DNA of 64,000 nt from Clitopilus passeckerianus (Eukaryota > Basidiomycota > Agaricomycetes > Agaricales > Entolomataceae). Shown in pieces: positions 1 to 10,164 of this stretch; positions within the stretch are counted from its first letter, which is position 1, and every line of letters begins with the position of its first letter. The stretch is from assembly GCA_944990035.1 (NCBI GenBank), contig CALYLX010000105.1, positions 1-64,000 of the forward strand. Direction: 5' to 3'. Both the position numbers and the translations under genes were made by a program. The notes beneath the pieces were generated by a model. That model worked only from the letters and a program-made list of their open reading frames with translations. It had not been told where the DNA came from and made no database searches.

Positions 1-283
1 TTTTTTGATCAGCCTCTACGCCCCCCGGAGGCGTCTGACACTTTATATTCCGGCGCCCGATCGCAGTCCGGTCGCAAGTACCTAAATACATGCATTGTAT
101 ACTAACGTAAGTAAATAACCGCGTTCGTCGAGTGAACTACACCTGAATACGAGGTGCACCAAAGAGCAAGCTAGGGTGGCCCCCGAGTGATAATCTCAGC
201 GAGTATGGTAGCGTGCAACACCCCGCAGAAGCAGCGAGAACCCTGAAGGCCAGGCTCGCTATATGAAGGATGGAGCACTGACG

Positions 284-3200
284 CTATGCATGGTAAAACA
301 TGCCTGACGCTTCGGCTTGTTCTCTGCGAACAAATTGATGTGCGCCCGGCACCCAGACGATCGTCCGGGCGCGGTGGTGCAGCGGAGCCTGTCACAGGCA
401 TTTGACGGCGATGGCCCCCGCGGCGGGGAGGGCACTGCGAGGACGTGCGGGGGCCTTATCAGGCGGGCCACGCCGCCGCATCTTCCTGGGCTTAGGAAAC
501 GGCGGCGGAGGCTGCTGCGATGGAAACGCAAAAGCAGCGGGTTGTTCTCAAGAAAGAACAAGAAGGACGACAGCTCCCTGCGCAAGCGCTGGTTAGGCCG
601 TCGTTGGAAGTGCGCACACTGGGCGGCGACATGGTCCCTCGTTTCCGGGTGCGCCATCGCACACACACGCTGTCTCCCCATCAAGGTTGAAGCGCGCGCG
701 AAATTCACCAATGGGTGCATGACCCAAGACTGCACGTGTGAGGCGTGCGGTGTGCGCATTGGAAGACCCAACGCGATGTAGCCAAGGCCCACCTTGAGAT
801 GTGTGGGTTTTGGTGCACCTTTGTGCGTAAGGCGCAGAAAGTTGTTGCCAGAGTAAGCAGGGCTGCTGGAGCAGACAAGTCCACTCATGCAGCATCCTAT
901 CTACAGCGCGTTTCCGGGCATACCCAAGGGATGTCCGGGTTGATTGCCAGCACCCACCCGCAAGCCAGTGGCCGCCAGGTGAGCACGGTGGTGGATGTCC
1001 CAGTTGAGCCAGGGACATGAACAAAGTGGACGTGCCTGTCGGCGTCGCCCGAGAACCAAGCACGTAGTTTGGAGCAAATGGACAGCGAGTGTCCTTGCCC
1101 AGAGTGGAGAGACGGGTCCAAAGCCAACCGAACTGGCTTTAGTCGAGTCCGAGAGCACAACTATTTTGACACAGTTGTTGCGCAGAACAGCCTTGCTTAT
1201 AGACAAGTCAATGGCTGCGAGTTCGGCATCATCAGAGAGGACTCTGCCTGATGCCATAGTGTATTCTTCTGGGCCAAAGGCGCCATGAAGGAGGGGAAGC
1301 AGCAACCGCCTTGGTGCTTCCTGCTGGGACAGACGCCACAGCTGCCACCAACACTGTAGTAGGTCAGACAGATCTGCGTCGGCGCGAATCACATCCAAGT
1401 GGATGCGACGAGAATCAAGGGCATCCTTAGATGCGGCAATGATGGTGTCAAGTGTAATCCTGCCAGAGTGCGTATCCAACAGACGAAGGCCTGGGACCGC
1501 TTCTCCATGGACAGGGTTGAGAGGCTCAGAGACGCGCACAGCATGTGCGTCAGAATCCACGACCGTAGAGAGCAAGTTGCCGCGCACGCGTCGCGACAAG
1601 TTGGAGAGAGACGAAGGGAGACGCATTGCTCCTTTGTACAGCTGGTGCTTGTCACTAATGAGCGACAGCGTAGGGTGGTTGCCAATCAGGGTGCCAATAC
1701 GCGCCTGGCCGCGTTCGACCAGTTTCCTGATGTGCAGATGAATGGGAGGGAGACCAGCAACTGACTCGGTCCCCCCACCCGGCGATGTGCGAAAGGCGCC
1801 GGTTATCCACCTAGCAGCCATGTGTTGCATAGTGCACAAGTGCGACATAGCAGTCTTGCACCTTGCACCTTTGTAGAACCAGAGGCCCACACTATACGTA
1901 GCGACCGGAAGGACGCACGCACGGTAGAGCAGCCGCTTCTGCATAGGGGTGATACCCCTTGACGAGTTACCAAGCATGATCATTGCCTTGACAGTGGTCA
2001 GAGCCTTGGTAGAGTAATACTTGACATGGTGGCTAAAGGATAGCGACCGGTCAAAGTAGAAGCCCAAGTAGCGCCAGACGCTCTTAGGTTGAAGTGGCGA
2101 GTTGCCAGTGTGTGGAGCAAAGCCCAAGTCAATGGCAGGATTGACATCGTTGTGCTTGCGAGAGAAGTGGAAGACCTCTGTCTTATCATGTTCCAGGACG
2201 AGGCCGAGTGCAGTAACAAGCTCTGTGATGACAGCGTATGCTTGTTGGAGTAGGGTGATGTTTTCCCCAAAGGATGGCGACTGAACGATGAGTGAACCAT
2301 CATCCACATACGACATGAGTGTTGTAACGCCAGGAGCAATCCTGCGTTCAAACAGCCTCATCCCCGGCACCAAATAGAGCGCAGAGAGAGAGGGATAAAG
2401 CAGATCCCTGACCAACGCCAACATCTGCGTAGTACTTGCTGGATTCTTCGCTGTTCCAGCTGTAGGATGTGTGTCTCCCAACAAGGTAAGACTTAAAGAA
2501 GTTGCAGACTTCTGCGCGAAGCCCAGTCTGCGCAGTATGCGTAGCAGCATGTCATGGTTGAGAGAGGGGAAGAACTGAGCAACACAAAGCGACCACGCTT
2601 GTCTTCAACCCTAGCCCAACCGGCTTTGACGATGTGAGTGAGATAAACACCCGCATCCTCAGTAGAGTGTTGGCGCACACCTCCAAACTGATTGGGGTGG
2701 AACACGCCGAATTTCTGCGCCTCAAACTGCATCCGGTTTGCAAGCATCTTTTCAAAGAGTTTCCCAGCGCGTTGAGTAACACAATAGGGCGAACATCTTG
2801 GGAGTTGAGTAGTGTGGTTTGCCAGGCTTGGGAACGATGGCAGAGCGCGACTCCTTGAACTGAGAGGGCCAGTGACCAACCCGAAGGCAGGCATTAGCGA
2901 TCTCGACAAATTTGGCAGCAATGACAGTGTCAGCAACTATGACTTGAGCTGATACCATGTGGTGATCAGGACCCGGAGCAGAAGTGTTTGAACACTTTGC
3001 TAGTTCTTCTGAGCTCGTGACACCAAAGTCCCACCACTCGCGCGGAGGAGACTGAGGCACATCGTCGAGCACAGAGGGATCAACAGGGCGGTCAGACGCC
3101 GAGTTGTATGTGGAGTCAAGAGCAGCCCAGAGCGACTCAAGAGAATTGCAGGGTTCCCCATTGTGGCGAATTGCTTCATGTGTAGGGAGCTCGCGCTGTT

Positions 3201-4412
3201 TGGCCCAGCGCATAAGATCCCATGGGCGCTTGTTGGTAGTGGCAATTGTCTGAATCCTACAATCAAAGAACCTGCGCTTGGCCACCTTGGTGGTCCTGCG
3301 GAACGCCTTGTAATCAGCGACCGCCCTGGAAGCGCGATACGCTCTGACAGCCTCAGAGCACTCAGGATTCCACCAGGACTTTGACTTGGTGGAGATGCGA
3401 GCAGTCTTTGAGTTGTTATCCCAGGACTGCTTAATAGCAGTTGCAATGGCGCCAGTGCAGCGTTCGATTGCTTCTGCTGTTGTGAGAGTGGTTGTGTCCA
3501 ATGCTCGCAAAGAAGAGGACAGTTCCTCCAGGAACTCTTCCTCTTGCTCACTGCCCTTGGGCAGAGTGATGCGCTCAGCAGCCAGCTGCACAGGCTGGAT
3601 ACGGAGCGTGACGGTCAAGGGAGCGTGACGGTCAAGGGAGCGTGACGGTCAAGGGAGCGTGACGGTCAAGGGAGCGTGACGGTCAAGGGAGCGTGGTCAG
3701 AGGGTCCTTTCCACTCTGTGACCACGCTGTGTGAAGTCCCTGCAGTGCGACCCACAGGGAGGAAGAATAGATCAATGACTGACGGCCTAAGGCTGCCAGC
3801 ATGCGGGAAGTGAGTAGGAGTGCGTACTGGTAGAACGCTGACTTCCAAACCCAGGTCAAGTGCAACATCACATAGTTCAGTCGCAACATGATTTGTAGAG
3901 TGATAGTCCGGATCCCAGACTGACGACTTGCAGTTGAAGTCCCCTGCCATGCAGAGCATGCTTGGGAGACGTGGAGCATTGTCACACAACCAGCGAATGG
4001 CAGTACCATCCCCTGGGCTAGAGTAGACATTGGCAAAGTGTATTTGAGCACCTGCGCTCCCATACAATGTTGTGACCAACACATCATTGTGGTTGGCGAG
4101 GTCAGTGCGAAATGCAGGCCGCATGCCTGCAAGACGCCTATGCACAAACGTCATAACGCGTGGGCGGTCAGTATCGGATGCTGGACGTCTAAACATGACC
4201 AGCCAGTCCGGATGAGTGGGAGCACCAATCACTGCCTCCCCTTCTGGGTTGGTAGTGGACACAGTGCGACGTATTAGCCTCCAGGGAGGCTCTTGTAGCA
4301 GGAGAACGTCAAAATCATTCTTACGCTCCTCCAAGAGTGATGACACAAGATCATAGTTTCTATTCACATTCTGTGAGTAGAGGCGAAGCATGGATACATA
4401 TTTGTGACGCAT
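284..4412 (-). pseudogene. LINE-A ORF2 (endonuclease/RT/RNase H), frameshifted
   Basis: Decayed polyprotein starting at 4412 and ending at the stop at about 284-286. In order it shows an APE-like endonuclease (SQNVNRN, LLQEPPW, AGDFNCKSS), an RT with YVDDGS and GLVLEHDKTEVFHFS, and RNase H remnants. Breaks include a 68-bp expansion of a 17-bp unit (3604-3688) after the endonuclease, and small indels near 2940, 2590 and 1340. Roughly 4.1 kb long, as in the intact copies, so most of the coding content remains. No functional product is expected. The order and motifs are those of RNase-H-bearing LINEs (I/Tad-like); the exact clade is an inference. Confidence 0.88.
3604..3688. repeat. 17-bp tandem repeat, five copies
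   Basis: Five perfect head-to-tail copies of GAGCGTGACGGTCAAGG plus a partial sixth. Other LINE copies have one unit here (B, D, J) or none (F, G). Four extra units add 68 bp, which is not a multiple of three, so the array itself breaks ORF2 just after the endonuclease domain. Confidence 0.97.
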
Positions 4413-4421
4413 AAAGTAGTT

Positions 4422-7092
4422 TAAACGTGAGCAGTACGATCACCCAGAGCCGTCTGAATCGGTCTCCTCCTGGGTGGTTGAACGTTAGCATAACTTTGCG
4501 GTGCTCTAGCAGAAAAGCGTACCGCATCGTTGACATCATACCGGCGCTGGATCCAGCCAGCGTCAAACCGGTGACGAGAGAAGGCGCACTTGGACCTTCA
4601 TATAGCGGCGAGCCTGGCCTTCAGGGTTCTCGCTTCTGCGAAGTTGCGTGCTACCATACTCGCTGAGAGATTTATCCTGGGCCACCCTAGCTTGCTCTTT
4701 GGTACCTCGTATTCAGTGTAGTTCACTCGACGAACACGGTTATTTACTTACGTTAGTATACAATGCATGTATTTAGGTATTTGCGACCGGACTGCTATCG
4801 GGCGCCGGAATATAATTATCAGACGCCCGTGGGGCGTAGGGCTTGATCAAAAAAAAAAAAAAGGCGCACTTGGACGAGTCCGCTGTGTGCGCCTTTGCCG
4901 CACTTGATGCACCTGGGTGCGTGGGCACGGTTCGCCATCAGAGTGGCAGGCACCGGGGGTTCGCATCAGGCTTCCCAACAGCAGTGGAGAGCTTGCGATG
5001 ATTCTGCGTGTCATGGCCATAGCCACAATGCGCACAGGAGTTGTACTGCTGTCTGCAGGACGCAGTTGGGTGTCCCCAGGCCCAACAGCGCAGACACTGC
5101 GTGACGCCAGCGCACACTGGCAGTGGAGATGTTGCAGAGGCGACCACCAATGGACATCCTCTTGTTAGTAATAGACTTGAGGGCGGTACCAGACCTAGTG
5201 TCCCAGAAGTCGAAGAAAACAACGCACATGTGATGCGAGCTGCTTGCACGATGAATACGCGGCTTACCAGCAAGCTGGAGCGACGACGCAGTGGCATTTG
5301 ACGCAGGAGTGCCTCCATGGTGTCAGGAGTGACTGGAGTGCTTCCAACCGCACCAAAGGTGAAGTAGGGCACGCCAGTGATGCGAGCGTAGGAACGCGAT
5401 GCAGGACCTCTACATTCACGTTGACGATAGGCTGACCACCCTCAGCAGGGTACCAGACACGTTGCACAGCGGGTCCGGATGATGCCCAGATCGCTGTGGG
5501 TGGGTGTGTCACTGAAGTGGACAATGATAGTGTCACCCCTGCCGACTTCTGCATGGATGGCGTTGTTGCGAGAACCACCATTCGATAAACGGAGGTTGAG
5601 GGTGGAGACGGCCTGTTCAGGCGAGATGGGAAGAGGAGCAGGGATAGCATCGCTGCCAGTGCCTCTGCGCACATAAATGAAGCACTGTCTGCGCGACGGG
5701 CCGCGCGTAGTGGATTTGAGCTTCTGCTTCTTCTTTGAAGGAGAGGGAGCAGAGGGGAGGGGAGAGGACGCTGCCTTGCGCTTGTTGGCGTTAGAATTGT
5801 CCTTGAGTTGCGCTACTTCATCCCAGGACAGTCCAGGGAGATGGCGCGCGAGTTCAGCAAGTTCTGCGCAATGCTGCGCAGTCATGCCAGCAGTAACCTC
5901 TGCAAAAGAGCGAGGGGCGGAGTTTGCAGGCCTCCTGGGCGGCTGCGAAGCGACAGAAGCGTAGGACGCCTTGGGAGCGCGCTGACGCTGTTGTGGTTGC
6001 TGCTGCTGCTGCTGAGACGCATTAGCAGGCTTTGGTGCACGCACAGCATGCGGGTTAGGCGCTCTACGCGGTGTAGCAGGCGCCTGGGGAGGGGGGCGGG
6101 CAAACCGGCGCTGGAATTGCATCCAGTTACCCGAATGGATCCGCTCTGGTTGCGGTTGGGAAGGGGCAGCACCTGTGGCAACACCTGAGTCCGGTCCAGG
6201 GACCGGGTTGTCAGGTTGCTGAGATGTCGCAGTGGACTCCTGTCCCTCCATGGGAGCCGGAGATTTGTGACCAGTGGCAGTGTGTTCCGCGGGTCGGGGA
6301 GAGGTAACCTGGGTCCTGGCGCCTTGGGAGGCGCTGGAGGAGGAGGGGGGCGCCTGGGGCAGAAGAGGCCGGTGCTACACCATGCCCACCTGCAGCAGCA
6401 GGGAAGGAGCAGATGCCACCTTGCAGCACCTGGGAGCAGCAGTGCGCACAGGGCGCTGCTGGGAGGGAGGGGACGCAGGACAGCGTTCAAAGCGTCCCTA
6501 GCGCATCGCACTTGGGCTAGAGACCCTCATCCGCACTGAGGTAGTCTGCGATATTGAACAGTGCTGCATGCGCAACTGTTGCAACAAGGGCGTCTCTGCA
6601 ATGTACCTCGCTTGAAGTTCATCAACAGCGCAGGAGGACAGTGGTCCATCCATCCTTGCATCGTCACTAGAGCATCGGTAAGGGCTCTACATCATCCCTG
6701 ACGGCCGCTTCTGTAGCCTGTAAAGACAGGGTGTAAGAGTCTTCTTCTCATCATGACTATAGAAACAGAGACTTGAACTCTGTTTGGGTGGGAGGCTGCC
6801 CTGGAGGCAGTCCTGACTTGGGCTGCGCTACAGCAGCACCAGACGTGTTCTTCCTGCGCTTGTGCTCAGGGGAGGAAGGGGCGGAAGGAGCAGGGCTCTC
6901 ATCTGCATCGAAATCATCGTCCTCATCCATTGCTGGAGTAGGACGCTTATTTCTAGCGCCAGAGGGGCCCTGGGGTGTTTCTTCACCATCAAATGCGCCA
7001 TAGCTGGTACCATGGCCTTTCTGAGGTGTGGATGGCGTTGGAGTTGGGTCCGGCGGCCGGGGAGTCTTCTTGCTGCCTCCTGCACTACTCAT
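4422..7092 (-). pseudogene. LINE-A ORF1 (gag-like), interrupted and frameshifted
   Basis: The minus-strand start at 7092 gives the family N-terminus (MSSAGG..., then a proline-rich stretch and a basic KRRK cluster). About 110 codons stay in frame before the first break at about 6757. Further segments match the intact ORF1 of copy J, including a glutamine run near 6000 and zinc-knuckle fragments near 5040. A 267-bp LINE 3' fragment (4596-4862) splits the last zinc-knuckle region, and the tail resumes at 4433-4582. The intact counterpart would be a nucleic-acid-binding particle protein; this copy is dead. Confidence 0.85.
4596..4862 (+). mobile_element. LINE 3'-end-only insertion with target duplication
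   Basis: A severely 5'-truncated copy in the opposite orientation to its host. It holds the last part of the 3' UTR, the terminal hairpin and an A run. The flanks duplicate GGCGCACTTGGAC (4583-4595 and 4863-4875); two adjacent A residues make the true length 13-15 bp. This is a clean target-primed insertion into ORF1 of copy A. Confidence 0.95.
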
Positions 7093-7203
7093 AGTGCAGA
7101 CAGGCGGATATACTGGAGAATAGAGCGGTGTGCAAGCTGCTGGAGGGCGAATTTGCGTCGCTGTTGTGGCTGTGATGTTGGTGGTAACAGATCAAAAGGG
7201 ATG

Positions 7204-8598
7204 ATCTATTCTTCCTCCCTGTGGGTCGCACTGCAGGGACTTCACATAGCGTGGTCACAGAGTGGAAAGGACCCTCTGACCACGCTCCCTTGACCGTCAC
7301 GCTCCGCATCCAGCCCGTCCAGCTGGCTGCTGAGCGCATCACTCTGCCCAAGGGCAGTGAGCAAGAGGAAGAGTTCCTGAAGGAACTGTCCTCTTCTTTG
7401 CGAGCATTGGACACATCCACTCTCACAACAGCAGAAGCAATCGAACGCTGCACTGGTGCCATTGCAACTGCTATTAAGCAGTCTTGGGATAACAACTCAA
7501 AGACTGCTTGCATCTCCATCAAGTCAAAGTCCTGGTGGAATCCTGAGTGCTCTGAGGCTGTTAGAGTGTATCGCGCTTCCAGGGCAGTCGCTGATTACAA
7601 GGCGTTCCGCAGGACCACCAAGGTGGCCAAGCGCAGGTTCTTTGATAGTAGGATTCAGACAATTGCTACTACCAACAAGCGTCCATGGGATCTTATGCGC
7701 TGGGCCAAACAGCGTGAGCTCCCTACACATGAGGCAATTCGCCACAATGGTGAACCCTGCAATTCTCTTGAGTCGCTTTGGGCTGCTCTTGACTCAGAGA
7801 AGAACTAGCGAAGTGTTCAAACACTTCTGCTCCAGGCCCTGATCACCTTACATGGTATCAGCTCAAGTCCCTGGTTGCCGACACTGTCATTGCTGCCAAA
7901 TGTGTCGAGATCGCTAATGCCTGCCTTCGGGTGGGTCACTGGCCCTCTCACTTCAAGGAGTCGCGCTCTGCCATTGTTCCCAAGCCTGGCAAACCGCACT
8001 ACTCAACTCCCAAGATGTTCCGCCCTATTGTGTTGCTCAACACGCTGGGGAAACTCTTTGAAAAGATGCTTGCAAACCGAATGCAGTTTGAAGCGCAGAA
8101 ATTCGGCGTGTTCCACCCCAATCAGTTTGGAGGTGTGCGCCAACACTCTACTGAGGATGCGGGTGTTTATCTCACTCACATCGTCAAAGCCGGGTGGGCT
8201 AGAGGGTTGAAGACAAGCGTGGTCGCATTTGACCTTGCTCAGTTCTTCCCCTCTCTCAACCATGACATGCTGTTACGCATACTGCGCAGACTGGGCTTCG
8301 CGCCGGAAGTCTGCAACTTCTTTGCGTCTTACCTTGTTGGGAGACACACATCTTACAGCTGGAACGGCGAAGAATCCAGCAAGTTACAGTTGGAACGGCG
8401 AAGAATCCAGCAAGTACTCTGCTGATGTTGGCGTTGGTCAAGGATCTGCTTTATCCCCTCTCCTCTCTGCGCTCTATTTGGTGCCGGGGATGAGGCTGTT
8501 TGAACGCAGGATTGCTCCTGGCGTTACAACACTCATGTCGTATGTGGATGATGGTTCACTCATTGTTCAGTCGCCATCCTTTGGGGAGAACATCACCC
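7204..8598 (+). pseudogene. LINE-B ORF2, 5'-truncated, first segment
   Basis: Starts abruptly at the end of the endonuclease domain (ATCTATTCTTCCTCC) and abuts the 5' end of copy A head to head. It covers the linker and the front of the RT (AFDLAQFFPS, then the SYVDDGS region near 8540). A deletion of about 130 bp near 7797 and a 31-bp tandem duplication at 8353-8414 break the frame. The segment stops in the RT just after GAGAACATCACCC, where an unrelated 1.1-kb insert begins. No 5' UTR, ORF1 or endonuclease core remains. Confidence 0.88.
8353..8414. repeat. 31-bp tandem duplication inside RT
   Basis: Two adjacent 31-bp units starting TTACAG(C/T)TGGAACGG, with one mismatch (8359 versus 8390). 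They duplicate codons of the RT fingers/palm stretch and shift the frame by one base. Other copies have a single unit. Confidence 0.93.
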
Positions 8599-9710
8599 GG
8601 GGCCACTTGGCTCAACTGCTAAGTGGACCCAGAGCTGTGTGGCAGGCAGCGGCAAGGTCGAGGGTTCGATCCTCACAGGTCGCAACTTTCGCATTGTGGG
8701 TCCTGAAGTCTGCAGCTTCGTCACATGATTACTGGTTCAACCCCGTGACGTGACAGGAGCACGTGACATGAGTCCTCCCTTGGTAAAGGAGGTTCGCAGC
8801 TGATTATCAGCGCTCTAGGCACGGCCGCTGCGTGATGGTTCCACCTGACCGTGGGAAACCTTAAGTAAGCACGGTGGTCACGTGACTTTGCCCGCAAGGG
8901 ACCGAAAGGATAGGGGACAATAAGTGTGGGTATGGGGATGAAAACAAGCCGAACGGCCTGGGGTTTACTCCCTAATTGGTTAGCTCTCCGGTTAAGTTGG
9001 TACCGGGAGCAGATATGTGGTCACCAGGTCCAGGTCACCCACCCCCTAGTAATAGGGTGTTAGTCATCACTGTGCAGGGCGTACGGATATGTCCACCCGT
9101 AGACTGCCGAGAACAACTCCCACAGTGAGAAACTCTCACGGTGCCATGTGGGTAGGGTGATGGCGAGACAGAGACTGAGGACAGATTGGGGATCCGCGCC
9201 AGTTGGCATCAAGCGAACCATCTGCCTTGGAACGGGAAAGTTGTGCCGGGGGTCGCGCCCCGGACCTCAACTGGGCCGTAGCAGGATGAGGCAGTCCCCC
9301 TACCCTGGCTCGAGAGGACTAATCCTCTGTCGGCTCCCCCGGAAGTAATAAGTCCGGGCCGGAGTTTAAGTTGATTCCGGAGTGTTGGTCTGCTCAGTAG
9401 ATCCATGCACCATACGTGGAAGACGGCCTCGCCCAATGTGGAAGGCTTAGTCGACATGCCATAGTGGGAGTTCTATACCCAGTCGGAAGGCCAATGTGCC
9501 GTGTAAGCCGCGTAAGCCGATAAGGGTGCGGTACCCAGGGAGAATGGGTGCAGTACTCCGCAGCGCAACACCAATTGGGAAGGTCTACGGGCCGCTGCAA
9601 CCACTTAGAGGCGACACCAGTATGGGAGGGCAATGTCCCGACGCCGAAGAGGCCGGACCTACTAGCAATCTCAGGGCCAATGGGTCCCACCGCAAGGTGG
9701 GGCCCTAAAC
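8599..9710 (+). mobile_element. Unclassified 1.1-kb insert with tRNA-like head
   Basis: GC-rich, non-coding sequence unrelated to the LINE, inserted in the RT of copy B. Its first 80 bases resemble a tRNA-type Pol III promoter: an A-box-like stretch TTGGCTCAACTGC (8607-8619) and a T-arm (8660-8674) with stem GAGG/CCTC and a GTTCGAT loop. It ends in a strong hairpin (9682-9705) with a 10-bp stem and a GCAA tetraloop. I see no ORF worth calling. A long tRNA-derived SINE, or the 5' region of another retroelement, would both fit; orientation is inferred from the tRNA-like head. About 145 bp of LINE sequence is present on both sides (8453-8598 and 9716-9861). Confidence 0.6.
9682..9705 (+). other. 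Hairpin with GNRA tetraloop at insert 3' end
   Basis: Ten-pair stem (GGGTCCCACC with GGTGGGGCCC, one G-T pair) closed by GCAA, a few bases before LINE sequence resumes. Terminal hairpins of this type are recognition elements for reverse transcriptases in LINE/SINE pairs; that role here is inference. Confidence 0.7.
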
Positions 9711-10054
9711 TTCGCCTCTTCTCTCTGCGCTCCATTTGGTGCCAGGGATGAGGCTGTTTGAGCGCAGGATTGCTCCTGGCGTTACAACACTCATGTCGTA
9801 TGTGGATGATGGTTCACTCATCATTCAGTCGCCATCCTTTGGGGAGAACATCACCCTACTCCAACAAGCGTATGCTGTCATCACAGAACTTGTTACCGCA
9901 CTTGGCCTTGTCTTGGAACATGATAAGACAGAGGTCTTCCACTTCTCTCGCAAGCACAACGATGTCAATCCTGCCATTGACTTGGGCTTTGCTCCACACA
10001 CTGGCAACTCGCCACTTCAACCCAAGAGCATTTGGCGCTACTTGGGCTTCTTCT
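9711..10054 (+). pseudogene. LINE-B ORF2, second RT segment
   Basis: LINE sequence resumes slightly upstream of where it stopped, repeating the region from the SALYLVPG-like motif through YVDDGS. It then continues through HDKTEVFHFS to the YLGF motif at about 10050, where the complete 5' end of copy C begins. The overlap with the first segment differs at about six of 140 bases, so it is either an old long target duplication or a second LINE copy joined by recombination. The remainder of ORF2 (rest of RT, RNase H) is not present downstream. Confidence 0.8.
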
Positions 10055-10164
10055 CATCCTCTTTGATCTGTTACCACCACCATCACAGCCACAACAGCGA
10101 CGCAAATTCGCCCTCAAGCACTTGCACACCGCTCAACCCTCTAGTTTTCGCGCCTGTCTGCACT

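Larger units (their letters stand above)
1..7203 (-). mobile_element. LINE copy A, full length but decayed
   Basis: Non-LTR retrotransposon on the minus strand. A short T run (1-6) is its poly(A) tail and the 3' UTR fills 1 to about 283. ORF2 and ORF1 follow, and the 5' end lies at about 7203, where the reverse complement reads CATCCCTTTTGATCTG, close to the 5' end of the other copies. Both ORFs carry frameshifts and a 267-bp insertion splits ORF1. It is more diverged than copies C to K and looks like an older insertion. The right flank is copy B in the opposite orientation. The left flank is outside the window, so no target duplication can be tested. Confidence 0.9.

Noticed and set aside
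3604..3688. CRISPR-like direct repeats
   Set aside because: Units are directly adjacent with no spacers, and the genome is fungal; it is a simple tandem expansion.
8600..8690. A functional tRNA gene
   Set aside because: The T-arm is good, but the acceptor and anticodon arms do not pair convincingly and the A-box match is imperfect; it fits a tRNA-derived element head better.
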